From an uncultured Tateyamaria sp. (GTDB lineage: Bacteria > Pseudomonadota > Alphaproteobacteria > Rhodobacterales > Rhodobacteraceae), in the NCBI RefSeq assembly GCF_947496075.1, contig NZ_CANMBJ010000004.1, forward strand, positions 744,001 to 808,000: a stretch of DNA of 64,000 bases. Reading direction: 5' to 3'. Below are positions 54,802-63,921 of the stretch, in pieces (position 1 is the first letter of the stretch; every line of letters starts with the position of its first letter). A model generated the notes under the pieces. The model was given only the letters and a program-made list of their open reading frames with translations. It did not search any database and was not told the origin of the DNA. Made by a program: the position numbers and the translations under genes.

Positions 54802-55569
54802 TCACTTGTCCTTCAACTGCTCTTCAATCGCATCCAAGCGCTTCAGTACTTCGTCTCGGTAACTGTCCGTCGCCGCATTGCTTTCCTCCGCATGCGCATC
54901 CTGCATCGAATTGACGATCAGGCCGACCAACAGGTTCACCACGGCAAAGGTCGTGACCATGATGAAAGGAACAAAGAAAATCCACGCATAAGGATACACT
55001 TCCATCACTGGGCGGACGATGCCCATTGACCACGATTCAAGGGTCATGATCTGGAAAAGAGAGTAGGCACTCAGGCCGAGATCACCGAACCAATCGGGAA
55101 AGCTGCTTGCAAACAGCTTCGTTGCCATCACTGCGCCAATATAAAAGATCAACGCCATCAACAAAAACACACTGCCCATACCGGGCAAGGCAGTCACAAA
55201 CCCTTCGACCACGCGGCGCAGGCTGGGCGCGACCGAAATGACGCGCAGAACCCGCAAGATCCGCAGGGCGCGCAAGACCGACAGACCCCCCGCGTTTGGC
55301 ACCAGCGCGATCCCGACAATCACGAAGTCGAACAGATTCCAGCCATTGCGAAAAAACCGGCCGCGGTAGGCGATCAGTTTGACGATGATTTCAGCCGTGA
55401 AGATGCTCAGGCATGCCTTGTCGATGGCGACGATCAATCCACCCGCAACTGACATCGCTGCCTCTGACGTCTCAAGCCCTAGCGTTATGGCGTTCAGGAT
55501 GATGATCGCGATAATTGTGTTGGTAACACGCGGGCTTTCCAGCCAGCGGGCAAGGGCGATGCGGTCCAT
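54802..55569 (-). CDS. Bacterial voltage-gated sodium channel (NaChBac/NavBac family)
   Basis: The 255-residue protein has six membrane segments. S4 carries regularly spaced arginines R100, R103, R106 and R109 in VLRALRILRVLRV. The selectivity filter is TLESWS (176-181), almost the NaChBac motif TLESWAS, so sodium selectivity is expected; S6 is about 195-222. A short C-terminal region (about 236-255) can form the tetramer coiled coil. In marine bacteria such channels are linked to sodium-driven motility and pH balance. The gene is followed by the transpeptidase group and preceded by rlmD. Confidence 0.93.
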   Translation of the reverse strand: MDRIALARWLESPRVTNTIIAIIILNAITLGLETSEAAMSVAGGLIVAIDKACLSIFTAEIIVKLIAYRGRFFRNGWNLFDFVIVGIALVPNAGGLSVLRALRILRVLRVISVAPSLRRVVEGFVTALPGMGSVFLLMALIFYIGAVMATKLFASSFPDWFGDLGLSAYSLFQIMTLESWSMGIVRPVMEVYPYAWIFFVPFIMVTTFAVVNLLVGLIVNSMQDAHAEESNAATDSYRDEVLKRLDAIEEQLKDK

Positions 55570-55581
55570 ATGTGGTCTCCT

Positions 55582-56811
55582 TCACGCGGCGATATGGGCC
55601 AAACGGAAGGCACCGACAAGTTCGACATGGGCCGACCAGCGGAACTGGTCCACCGGCTGCACCCAATCCAGCACATATCCTGCGTTGCACAAAGTTTCGG
55701 CATCACGTGCAAAGGTCTGTGGATTGCACGACACATGGGCAATGACAGGCACCTGCGCCTCGGCAAGTTCAGCAATCTGCGCAGCAGCCCCAGCGCGTGG
55801 CGGGTCGATCACGACAGCATCGAAGCGGGAAAGCTCATCAGGCAATAGGGGGCGACGAAAGAGGTCGCGGGTTTCAGTTGTGACCCGCTTAAGTCCTTGT
55901 GCCTGCCGCCAACCCACATCGAGGGCATGCATCATTTCAGACGATCCTTCGACCGCATGCACCTCGGCGCTTTCCGCGAGGGGCAGCGCAAAGGTACCGC
56001 AACCCGCAAAAAGGTCCGCCACCGATTTGGTTGGTCCGACAATCTCTTTGACCAGATCCGTCAGTTTCATTTGCCCGTGTTCCGTGGCCTGGAGGAATGA
56101 ACCGGGCGGCGGAACAACCTGCGCCTTGCCCATCCTTTGCGCTGGAGGAACGCGCATACCAATCAACTCGTCGTCCCAAGTCAGCCGGGCCAGGCGATAC
56201 TGTTCGCAGAGTGCAGCCAATGTGATCCGCAGCGGGCCGTCCAGCGGCTTGCCGCCGGCGACGGCCACGTCCAAACCTTCCAGACTGTCTGTCACGGTGA
56301 CAGCAAGCTCTGCCTTACGGCTGGTCCCGACCAGGGCAAGGTCTTCGGACAATTTCAATCCAGCCAGGAGTGCTGGTGTCACAAGGATGCAATTGGGCAC
56401 GGGAATGATGGCATCTGATTTGCGGGCATGGAACCCGGCCATAGCCCCCTTCTTTGTGCGACGTGCCGCGAAAACTGCACGACGTCGCGACCGGTCAGAC
56501 GAGGTTACTGTCGGTCGAATATCAGCCTCTAATCCAACGCTTTTTAACGCCATGAAGACGATATCGCGCTTCCAATCAGCCACGAGCTGATCGCTTGCGT
56601 GCTGCATCTGACAGCCACCACAGGATCGGAAATGGAGGCAGGGCGGTGACACGCGATCAGCCGACGGCGTGTCAATCCGAGGCTCTGTCAGATGTGTTCC
56701 ATCCAATATCCCGCTCACCACTTCACCCGGCAGAGCGAGCGGCACAAAGATCGGTCCAGGCGCGATACCATCGCCCTGCTGACCAAGTCGTTCAATCGTC
56801 ACAGTTGTCAT
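55582..56811 (-). CDS. rlmD: 23S rRNA (uracil-C5)-methyltransferase, RlmD type
   Basis: The 409-residue protein is a SAM-dependent RNA methyltransferase of the TrmA/RlmD family. Cysteines C58, C64, C67 (in CLHFRSCGGCQMQH) and C141 would bind a 4Fe-4S cluster. The catalytic cysteine lies in HVSCNPQTFARD (C362), and DPPRAG is present near 330. RlmD modifies U1939 of 23S rRNA, but RlmC/TrmA specificity cannot be excluded. It ends 12 bases before the sodium-channel start. Confidence 0.88.
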   Translation of the reverse strand: MTTVTIERLGQQGDGIAPGPIFVPLALPGEVVSGILDGTHLTEPRIDTPSADRVSPPCLHFRSCGGCQMQHASDQLVADWKRDIVFMALKSVGLEADIRPTVTSSDRSRRRAVFAARRTKKGAMAGFHARKSDAIIPVPNCILVTPALLAGLKLSEDLALVGTSRKAELAVTVTDSLEGLDVAVAGGKPLDGPLRITLAALCEQYRLARLTWDDELIGMRVPPAQRMGKAQVVPPPGSFLQATEHGQMKLTDLVKEIVGPTKSVADLFAGCGTFALPLAESAEVHAVEGSSEMMHALDVGWRQAQGLKRVTTETRDLFRRPLLPDELSRFDAVVIDPPRAGAAAQIAELAEAQVPVIAHVSCNPQTFARDAETLCNAGYVLDWVQPVDQFRWSAHVELVGAFRLAHIAA

Positions 56812-56850
56812 GTGCCGTGGCCTAACCGGACCTGTCCGTTTGCAAAAGCC

Positions 56851-58683
56851 CTATTCAGCAGCACGCGTGCTGATAAAGCCGCCGGACTGACGCCGCCAAT
56901 AGCGCGCATATAGCCCGCCCTTGGCCAGCAAAGTATCATGCGGCCCTTCTTCGACGATGCGACCCTCATCCATGACGATGATCCGGTCCATCTCGGTCAA
57001 GGTTGATAGGCGGTGAGCAATGGCGAGCACGGTCTTACCCTCCATTACGCGGGACAGGGCTGACTGGATAGACGCCTCAACCTCGCTATCAAGTGCACTT
57101 GTGGCTTCGTCCAGCACCAAGATCGGAGCATCTTTGAGGATGGCGCGGGCCAAGGCGATGCGCTGGCGTTGACCGCCCGAGAGCTTCACGCCGCGCTCAC
57201 CCAGATGAGCATCATATCCCATGCGCCCCTTGTGATCCTGCAAATCAAGGATGAAGTCATGCGCCTCTGCCTTCTTGGCAGCGGCGATCATGTCATCTTC
57301 GGATGCGTCAGGGCGACCATAAAGGATGTTTTCACGTGCGGATCGATTAAACATCGCCGTTTCTTGGGTGACCATGCCAATGTTGTGGCGCAGGCTGTCT
57401 TGGGTCACGCGGCTGATGTCATTCTCATCAATCAGAACCTGGCCCTTTTCCCCTTCATAGAGACGCAAAAGAAGCGACACGAGTGTGGATTTACCAGCGC
57501 CCGACGCGCCCACAATTCCGACCTTTTCGCCAGCGGCAATGTGCATGTTGATATCGGTGATTCCACCTGTTTCCCGCCCGTAGGAAAAACCGAGGTGATC
57601 AAAGCGGATCTCTCCCTTCACGCCCACAAGTGGCAAAGCGTCTGCCGCGTCTTGCACGCGGGTACGGGGGGTCAGGGTACGCATCCCATCTTCTACCTCA
57701 CCCACGTTGGAATAGATCGCCATAAGGGTAAAACTGACCCATCCGGTCATCTGCGCAATACGGATCGCAATGGCGCCTGATGCAACAATGTCACCTGGGG
57801 TCGCGATCCCCTGTCGCCACATCAGGATCGTACCGCCCAGCAGGAACACAGGCAACAGACCCGCCAGTGCCATAAGGGCAAAGCGGAACCATGCGGACAG
57901 GATGCCAAAATCCACTGAGGTTTTGCGGAACCGACCCATGGCGTCCAAGGCTGCCTGATCTTCGTGATCATCGTGGGCGAACAGCTTGACGGTCTTGATG
58001 TTGGTAATCGTATCCACGACCTGCCCCGACACCATGGCACGCGCCGCCGCCCTTGCGGCGGATCGCTTGCGCACACGCGGCAGGTACCACCGGATCAGGG
58101 AAAAGTAAGCGACCAGCCAGATGGCAAACCCAACGGCCACACGCCAATCGATTGCCAGAAGCAACAGGATCGAACCGACCAATGACGCAAGCGCAAAGGC
58201 CACCACGTTGATGAATTCCGATACGATATCGGTTACGGCGCGCGCGGCCTGCATCTGCTTTTGCGCGATGCGGCCGGCAAAATCGTCATCAAAGAACGTG
58301 ACGGACTGGCCCAATGTCCAGCGGTGCAGGCGCGACAGAACCAAAGGATTCACGTTTGGCTGCACGATGATTGCGTTTGTGGCCGCGCTCAGCCCGAACA
58401 ATATTGGTCGCGCGATCAAGAAAAAGGCCAGCGCACCTGCCATAAGGCCTATATTAGAGACTGAAAAGAACCCGTCGGTTCCCAAGTCTACTGTCGCGTC
58501 GATCACCATACCAAGGATCAACGCTGTGCCAGCCTCAAGCGCGCCAGCCGCAGCCGAACACAAGGCGGCCAACCAAAGGGCTGGCCACGCTCCGGACACG
58601 CACCAACGCAGAAAGGGCCACAGTGTTTGCGGTGGCGGACCTTCCGCCCGTCGAAACGACTCTATCCAGTTTGAAATCTTCAC
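56851..58683 (-). CDS. ABC exporter half-transporter (MsbA/multidrug type), second gene
   Basis: The 610-residue protein has six transmembrane segments in about residues 30-320 and a C-terminal ATPase: Walker A GASGAGKST, signature LSGGQRQR, Walker B ILVLDEATSALD. Both sites look intact. Its start overlaps the stop of the companion gene by four bases; the two similar proteins probably form a heterodimer. Substrate is unknown; lipid, peptide or drug export are options. The N-terminal loop is unusual in having WIESFRRAEGPPPQTLWPFLRW. Confidence 0.9.
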   Translation of the reverse strand: MKISNWIESFRRAEGPPPQTLWPFLRWCVSGAWPALWLAALCSAAAGALEAGTALILGMVIDATVDLGTDGFFSVSNIGLMAGALAFFLIARPILFGLSAATNAIIVQPNVNPLVLSRLHRWTLGQSVTFFDDDFAGRIAQKQMQAARAVTDIVSEFINVVAFALASLVGSILLLLAIDWRVAVGFAIWLVAYFSLIRWYLPRVRKRSAARAAARAMVSGQVVDTITNIKTVKLFAHDDHEDQAALDAMGRFRKTSVDFGILSAWFRFALMALAGLLPVFLLGGTILMWRQGIATPGDIVASGAIAIRIAQMTGWVSFTLMAIYSNVGEVEDGMRTLTPRTRVQDAADALPLVGVKGEIRFDHLGFSYGRETGGITDINMHIAAGEKVGIVGASGAGKSTLVSLLLRLYEGEKGQVLIDENDISRVTQDSLRHNIGMVTQETAMFNRSARENILYGRPDASEDDMIAAAKKAEAHDFILDLQDHKGRMGYDAHLGERGVKLSGGQRQRIALARAILKDAPILVLDEATSALDSEVEASIQSALSRVMEGKTVLAIAHRLSTLTEMDRIIVMDEGRIVEEGPHDTLLAKGGLYARYWRRQSGGFISTRAAE

Positions 58684-60521
58684 TCTGCCGCCTCGGTCGC
58701 GAGAAACCCGCCGGATTGGCGCGCCCAGAGGTCAGCATATAGCCCGCCCCTGGCCAAAAGCGCGTCATGTGATCCGTCTTCGACGATTTTCCCATCATCA
58801 AGGACAAGGATGCGATCCATTTCAGCGATGGTGGACAGGCGATGCGCAATGGCAATCACTGTCTTGCCCTCCATCATCTGATAAAGCGTGTCCTGAATCG
58901 CCGCCTCAACCTCGCTATCAAGCGCACTTGTCGCCTCGTCCAGCACAAGGATCGGCGCGTTCTTGAGAATGATACGGGCCAAGGTGATGCGCTGGCGCTG
59001 ACCGCCCGACAGCTTCACGCCCCGCTCGCCAACTTGCGCGTCATATCCCGTGCGTCCCTCGGGGTCAGCGAGGTCGAGGATAAAATCATGCGCCTGGGCC
59101 TGACGGGCGGCGGCCCGCATCTCCTCCTCGGTCGCGTTGGGTCGACCATAAAGAATATTGTCGCGCACGGATCGGTGCAGAAGCGAACTGTCCTGCTGCA
59201 CCATCCCAATGTTCAAGCGCAGACTGTCTTGGGTCACCTGTACGATGTCCTGACCATCGATGATGATTTGCCCATCTTCGGCATCGTAGAAGCGCAAGAG
59301 CAACTTCACCAAAGTCGATTTTCCAGCGCCTGACCGCCCCACGAGCCCGACCTTTTCACCTGGTTGAATGACGGTCGAGACCTCCTGCAACCCGCCGCTG
59401 CCGCGCCCGTAGTGATGCGTCAACCCGTGCAAGGCGATCTCACCGCGGGTCAGCTCAAGTGATTTGGCGTCTGGGGCATCCACGAGGGTGACAGGCTGGG
59501 CAATCGTCTCCATCCCCTCGGAAATGATGCCGAGGTTCTGAACCAGAGATGTCATCGCCCACATGATCCAATAGGTCATGTTGTTGAGCCGCAGTGCGAT
59601 CGTCAGGGCGGCGGCCACCATGCCTCCGGTCGTGAAACCACCGATCCACAGCCAGATCGCAAGCGCACCCATCGACACGATCATCATGGCGTTCAGGACC
59701 GTCAGGCACACATCCATCCTAACGACGATGCGCATTTCTTTCATGAACGTTTGACGCGCGTTCTCGATTGCCTCTTTGGCATAGTCGACTTCGCGATCAT
59801 GGTGCGCAAACATCTTGACCGAATGGATGTTCGAGTAGCTGTCAACGACCCGACCCGTGATTGCGCTGCGCGCGTCCGAGCTGGCCTTGGCCGCTGGACC
59901 TGCGCGGCGGATGACCCAGCGCAACAAAAGCAGATACCCCATAATCCAAAAGATCAAAGGCAGCGCCAGCCACAGATCAAAGCTCATCAGCAGGATAACC
60001 GCACCAATGACCGACACCGCAAAGAATGACCCGGCATCAAGCACCTGGAACATCGCCTCGCCCGTGGCAGGTGGCGTTTGCATGATACGGTTGGCGATAC
60101 GCCCGGCAAAATCGTCCTCGAACCAGCCAACCGACTGGCGCAGCACGTGCCTGTGCGATCGCCAGCGGATAAGCGTACCAAGGTTGGGTAAGAGAGTGTT
60201 GTGCAACAGCGCTACATCGACAAATCCCATGACGGTGCGCAGCACCAGAACCCAGAGCGCAACAAATGTGAACTCAAGGCCATACTCCGGAATGATCATC
60301 TCGGGCGTACCCTGTGCGAGCAGGTCCACGATGCGGGCAACATACCAGATCAGCAGAATTTCCCCGAATGCCACCACCGTGCTGAAGACAAAAGTGATGG
60401 CGATCACTGCACGGAACGGCCTCAGATACTCCCGCAGAAACGGCCACAGCCTGGTCGGCGGCGTGTCGTTTTCAGCGTAAGGAAGATAAGGATCGACGAG
60501 CGATTCAAAGAACTTGAACAT
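58680..60521 (-). CDS. ABC exporter half-transporter (MsbA/multidrug type), first gene
   Basis: The 613-residue protein has the same layout as its partner: membrane domain (about 35-320) and ATPase with GRSGAGKST, LSGGQRQR and ILVLDEATSALD. Extra features are the PPTRLWPFLREYLRPF start and a relatively hydrophilic loop near 215. As in the partner, the glutamate after Walker B is present, so neither site is obviously degenerate. The palindrome at 60540-60551 lies directly upstream and could regulate the pair. Confidence 0.9.
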   Translation of the reverse strand: MFKFFESLVDPYLPYAENDTPPTRLWPFLREYLRPFRAVIAITFVFSTVVAFGEILLIWYVARIVDLLAQGTPEMIIPEYGLEFTFVALWVLVLRTVMGFVDVALLHNTLLPNLGTLIRWRSHRHVLRQSVGWFEDDFAGRIANRIMQTPPATGEAMFQVLDAGSFFAVSVIGAVILLMSFDLWLALPLIFWIMGYLLLLRWVIRRAGPAAKASSDARSAITGRVVDSYSNIHSVKMFAHHDREVDYAKEAIENARQTFMKEMRIVVRMDVCLTVLNAMMIVSMGALAIWLWIGGFTTGGMVAAALTIALRLNNMTYWIMWAMTSLVQNLGIISEGMETIAQPVTLVDAPDAKSLELTRGEIALHGLTHHYGRGSGGLQEVSTVIQPGEKVGLVGRSGAGKSTLVKLLLRFYDAEDGQIIIDGQDIVQVTQDSLRLNIGMVQQDSSLLHRSVRDNILYGRPNATEEEMRAAARQAQAHDFILDLADPEGRTGYDAQVGERGVKLSGGQRQRITLARIILKNAPILVLDEATSALDSEVEAAIQDTLYQMMEGKTVIAIAHRLSTIAEMDRILVLDDGKIVEDGSHDALLARGGLYADLWARQSGGFLATEAAE

Positions 60522-60539
60522 GACGGGTTCCGTAGAATT

Positions 60540-60551
60540 CTATTGCAATAG
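60540..60551. promoter_or_regulatory. CTATTGCAATAG palindrome upstream of the ABC exporter
   Basis: This perfect 12-base palindrome lies 18 bases before the ATG of the first exporter gene and is A+T-rich within G+C-rich DNA. An imperfect hairpin (CGTGAC...GTCACG) lies 15 bases farther at 60555-60585. Together they suggest an operator for a dimeric repressor in the 162-base gap between the exporter and cca genes. Confidence 0.4.
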
Positions 60552-60683
60552 GCACGTGACACGGGCAATGGCCCTGTACGTCACGAAGGACAGTCAGCGA
60601 CGATCAGGCGTCGTTCCAGATTCCTAGTACCATCTTGCACTCCATCAGGTTCCCACATGACATAGCGTCAGGACCCTGAATTG

Positions 60684-61856
60684 TCACGGGTACAGCAAGT
60701 CATCTTTTGTTTTTGACAGGTCAGAGTCGAGCCAGATTTGTTTCAGCGCCTTGAGTTCAGCGCCCAGCGCTGGTCCATTGAGGTGCGGTAAATCACTGGC
60801 GTTAATCGGAAAAACGGCGCTTGCCCCGGCTACAATTTCGTCAATTTGCACAGTCGTAATCGGGACATTTCCGTAGGCGGACCGAAGCAGAAACGCGCCC
60901 CGCCCGGCTTCCACACCGCCCATCTGCCCGAGGACTTTGGGACCGCCCACTGCCGTGGATAGGGTGCGGATCGAATCGAGGTGACGCTGATCGCGCCGCG
61001 ACATCCGCAGGCGGCCCTGAACATCCTGACCGCCCAACGCCGCGAGGCGCGCAATGGGATCAATCGGAGCATCAACCATCTGCTCCAAATGAACCAGCGG
61101 CCCCACATAAGTGGGGTCAGAACCAGGCAGAATCTTCCCCAAAACACCTGTGTGTTGCATGATGGACAAGGCCGGGGCTGGGTCAGGAGCGCCTAGCAGT
61201 TTCAGCATCTCGGCTCCTACCCGTTCGGCCGACAGGCTTTCCAGACCGCCCAGATTTTCGGCGATCCCGGCAAGCGCGTCCGCATCCCACGCTGCATCTG
61301 CTGGGGCATATTGTGCGTTGAATCGGAAGAAACGAAGAGTGCGTAGGTAGTCCTCGCGAATGCGCTGCCCGGCGTCTTCGATAAACCGGACCCGACCGGC
61401 ACGCGCATCCTGCAAACCATGCACCGGATCGGCAAGCTGACCATGCCGGTCCGCGTACAACGCGTTCATAGTAAAATCGCGTCTGCGCGCATCTTCGGCC
61501 AGGTCAGTCGAGAACGCGATGACAGCACGCCGTCCGTCCGTCTCAACGTCCCGGCGAAATGTTGTCACTTCGAATGGTTGATCCTCAACAACCACCGTTA
61601 TTGTGCCGTGGTCGATGCCCGTAGGGACGGCGCGAAAGCCGGCTCTTTTGGACAGCTCCATAACCTGATCCGGCACTGCATCCGTTGCAATATCAATGTC
61701 CGAGATCGGAACGCCCATCACCGCATTGCGCACGCAGCCGCCCACGAAATAGGCGCGGTGACCGCCATTCTCCATAGCAACACAAAGCGCTTGTGCAGCC
61801 GGATTGCTCAGGAAATCCGTATCCGGGTCTAGGTGTGTGGCAGAAGGTCCGTCCAT
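60684..61856 (-). CDS. cca: CCA tRNA nucleotidyltransferase
   Basis: The enzyme adds or repairs the CCA end of tRNAs. The 390 residues include the nucleotidyltransferase core FVGGCVRNAVMG and DIDIATDA (the two carboxylates), RRRDFTMNALYAD, and IREDYLRTLRFFRFNAQY. The ATG at 61856 is chosen from the normal N-terminal length; the open frame continues 28 codons upstream inside the Nudix gene. The gene start overlaps the Nudix stop by 28 bases. A poly(A)-polymerase role is possible for this family but a second member would be needed to decide. Confidence 0.9.
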   Translation of the reverse strand: MDGPSATHLDPDTDFLSNPAAQALCVAMENGGHRAYFVGGCVRNAVMGVPISDIDIATDAVPDQVMELSKRAGFRAVPTGIDHGTITVVVEDQPFEVTTFRRDVETDGRRAVIAFSTDLAEDARRRDFTMNALYADRHGQLADPVHGLQDARAGRVRFIEDAGQRIREDYLRTLRFFRFNAQYAPADAAWDADALAGIAENLGGLESLSAERVGAEMLKLLGAPDPAPALSIMQHTGVLGKILPGSDPTYVGPLVHLEQMVDAPIDPIARLAALGGQDVQGRLRMSRRDQRHLDSIRTLSTAVGGPKVLGQMGGVEAGRGAFLLRSAYGNVPITTVQIDEIVAGASAVFPINASDLPHLNGPALGAELKALKQIWLDSDLSKTKDDLLYP

Positions 61857-62428
61857 GCCCGCAATATACGCGCGGTTGCGCCCCAGATGTAATAGGGTCC
61901 GTATGGAACCGTATAATACATCCGCTTTTGACCGCGCCAACGGCGGGCTTCGACAACGTAGTTCTCGGGTGTCAGCACGTGGGCGAGCGGGACGCGAAAA
62001 ACCTCTGATACTTCCCCGGCTTCCGGTGTCGCATCGAACTCGTTTTTCACCAGCGCGACCACCGGGGTCACATTGAACGACGTTACAGTCTCGTGAGGGG
62101 CAAAGGTGCCGAGTACATCGACATTGCGATCCAGCAACCCGATCTCTTCGCGCGCTTCGCGAAGTGCAGTTTCAATCAGGTCCCGGTCGCTTTCGTCACG
62201 CTTGCCACCGGGAAACGCGATCTGCCCCGGATGGTGCTTGAGTGCCGAAGACCGTTTGGTGAGGATCAATTCATACCCGTTCCGCCCCTCGATGATCGGG
62301 ACCAACACGGCAGCCGGGCGTAGTTTTCGACCAGCCGGCAGATCAACTCCGCTGTTCAGATCAAAGTCCGACGATGCGGCGCCTGATTGCTCAAGCGCCG
62401 CACGTGTTTGGTCAAGAAGATCAGGCAC
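61829..62428 (-). CDS. Nudix hydrolase, coenzyme-A diphosphatase type
   Basis: The 199-residue protein carries a Nudix box (GGKRDESD... EAREEIGL, residues about 80-102) preceded by the CoA-type signature LTKRSSALKHHPGQIAFPGG. It probably hydrolyses CoA or oxidised CoA to phosphopantetheine derivatives. I chose a GTG at 62428 (VPDLLDQTRAAL), which overlaps the hslO stop by eight bases; an ATG at 62476 would cause a 56-base overlap. It forms a tight group with hslO and cca. Confidence 0.85.
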   Translation of the reverse strand: MPDLLDQTRAALEQSGAASSDFDLNSGVDLPAGRKLRPAAVLVPIIEGRNGYELILTKRSSALKHHPGQIAFPGGKRDESDRDLIETALREAREEIGLLDRNVDVLGTFAPHETVTSFNVTPVVALVKNEFDATPEAGEVSEVFRVPLAHVLTPENYVVEARRWRGQKRMYYTVPYGPYYIWGATARILRAWTDLLPHT

Positions 62429-63407
62429 CGTCCTGGGTTTCCGCTTCGAATCCCACTGTGGCCGGGTCGAGATCATAGTGCGCGCCGCAGAATTGGCAGT
62501 CTGCAGTGACCCGTCCTTCTTCGGTGGTCATCTTCTCTATATCCCGGGCCGAGTAGATGGACAGGCTTTGGCGCACGCGATCCTCGGAACAGGTGCATCC
62601 AAACCGGACAGGCTGCGCATCAAAGACACGTGGGGTTTCCTCGTGGAATAGGCGCAAAAGCAGATCGTTTGGCGCCAGTTGCGGGCCAATCAACTCCATC
62701 TCTTCGACCGTATCCAACAAGATGTTTACACGGTTCCAATTCTCGGACTCGTCGCCCTCCAGCAGATCATCAGACCGCAGTACATCACCATTTCCTTCGG
62801 ACGTTGCGGCAAAGGGCGACGCCTTGGGCATGTGCTGCAGCATGACGCCGCCCGCGCGCCAGCGTTCCGGTGCACCCGGTTCCGTCGACTTGCCAAAGCT
62901 CAACTGGAAGCGGGTTGGCAACTGTTCCGATTGGGCAAAGTATGTTTCGGCACAAGCCGCAAGTGATCCGCCGTCCAACGGTGTAATTCCCTGATAGGGC
63001 GTCATCCCGGTGCCTTGGTCGATCATTATGGCAAAGTAGCCGTCACCCACCTGGTCAAAGGGGCTGCTATCCGTCAACCGGTCGCGGTCAAAGCTGGCAT
63101 ATGCCCGGATGCGGGCAATGTCGCCTTCCTTCTCGGGCCCATAGTAGTCGGTCGCGATCATGCGAACCGGCCCCTTGGACTGGACCTGCAACGACAGCTT
63201 CCAGCGCAGCTTGATCGTCTGGCCAATCAATGCCGTCAGCAAAGCCATCTCTGCGACCAGCGCTTCGACCTGTGCGGGGTAATCATGTTGTTTCAGGATG
63301 CCATCCAACACTCCGTCCAGACGCGCAACGCGTCCGCGAATGTCGGAAGCATCAAGTTGGAATGGCAGGACGGTATCGTCCCACGCGAGTTGCGAACCGA
63401 GTGTCAT
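62421..63407 (-). CDS. hslO: Hsp33 redox-regulated chaperone
   Basis: Hsp33 is a holdase activated by oxidation of a zinc-binding cysteine cluster. The 328-residue protein has the N-terminal chaperone domain (about 1-250: GYFAIMIDQGTGMTPYQGI, LAACAETYFAQSEQLPT) and the C-terminal redox switch with CTC and CQFC. All four cysteines are present, so the switch should work. It begins with GGAAAC upstream of the ATG at 63407 and is divergent from the next gene. Confidence 0.93.
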   Translation of the reverse strand: MTLGSQLAWDDTVLPFQLDASDIRGRVARLDGVLDGILKQHDYPAQVEALVAEMALLTALIGQTIKLRWKLSLQVQSKGPVRMIATDYYGPEKEGDIARIRAYASFDRDRLTDSSPFDQVGDGYFAIMIDQGTGMTPYQGITPLDGGSLAACAETYFAQSEQLPTRFQLSFGKSTEPGAPERWRAGGVMLQHMPKASPFAATSEGNGDVLRSDDLLEGDESENWNRVNILLDTVEEMELIGPQLAPNDLLLRLFHEETPRVFDAQPVRFGCTCSEDRVRQSLSIYSARDIEKMTTEEGRVTADCQFCGAHYDLDPATVGFEAETQDGA

Positions 63408-63483
63408 TGGGGTTTCCTTTGGCGCCAGTCATTGGCATATCGCGACTATATAAGGCAGCGAGCAAAAACTGAAAGGGGGGCGC

Positions 63484-63921
63484 ATGATCCGACGATTTGG
63501 CCAGCAGCCCGACCCGAAACGCAGGTACACCACCAGACCCGGCGCCTATGCCATCCTGCCACGCGGTGCATCGCTTTTGTTGACTTTGCAGAGTACGCCC
63601 GAGCGGGAGTTTCAATTGCCGGGCGGTGGCATCGATCCGGGTGAAAGCGTCATACAGGCCCTTCATCGAGAGGTGTATGAAGAAACCGGGTGGCGCATTG
63701 CGTCACCTCGCAGGCTGGGTGCCTTTCGGCGGTTCACCTTCATGCCCGAATACGACCTGTGGGCCGAAAAGATCTGCCACGTTTTCGTTGCGCGACCCGT
63801 CATGCGCCTAGGCAATCCTATTGAGCCGGATCATACCGTCGCGTGGATGGCTCCAGAAATTGCGATGGAGGCCGTCTATAATGACGGGGACCGGATGTTC
63901 CTGAGACGCTACTTCGGCTGA
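63484..63921 (+). CDS. Nudix hydrolase
   Basis: The 145-residue protein has a complete Nudix box from GGGIDPGES to EVYEETGW (residues about 46-69). The N-terminus, FGQQPDPKRRYTTRPGAYAI, resembles a subgroup acting on nucleotides or sugar nucleotides, but the substrate cannot be assigned. GGGGGGC precedes the ATG. Its end overlaps the partial gene on the opposite strand by 13 bases. Confidence 0.85.
   Translation: MIRRFGQQPDPKRRYTTRPGAYAILPRGASLLLTLQSTPEREFQLPGGGIDPGESVIQALHREVYEETGWRIASPRRLGAFRRFTFMPEYDLWAEKICHVFVARPVMRLGNPIEPDHTVAWMAPEIAMEAVYNDGDRMFLRRYFG

Noticed and set aside
55379-56590. Open frame of about 403 codons opposite the sodium channel and rlmD genes
   Set aside because: It crosses two confirmed genes and their boundary and has the low-complexity composition typical of antisense frames.
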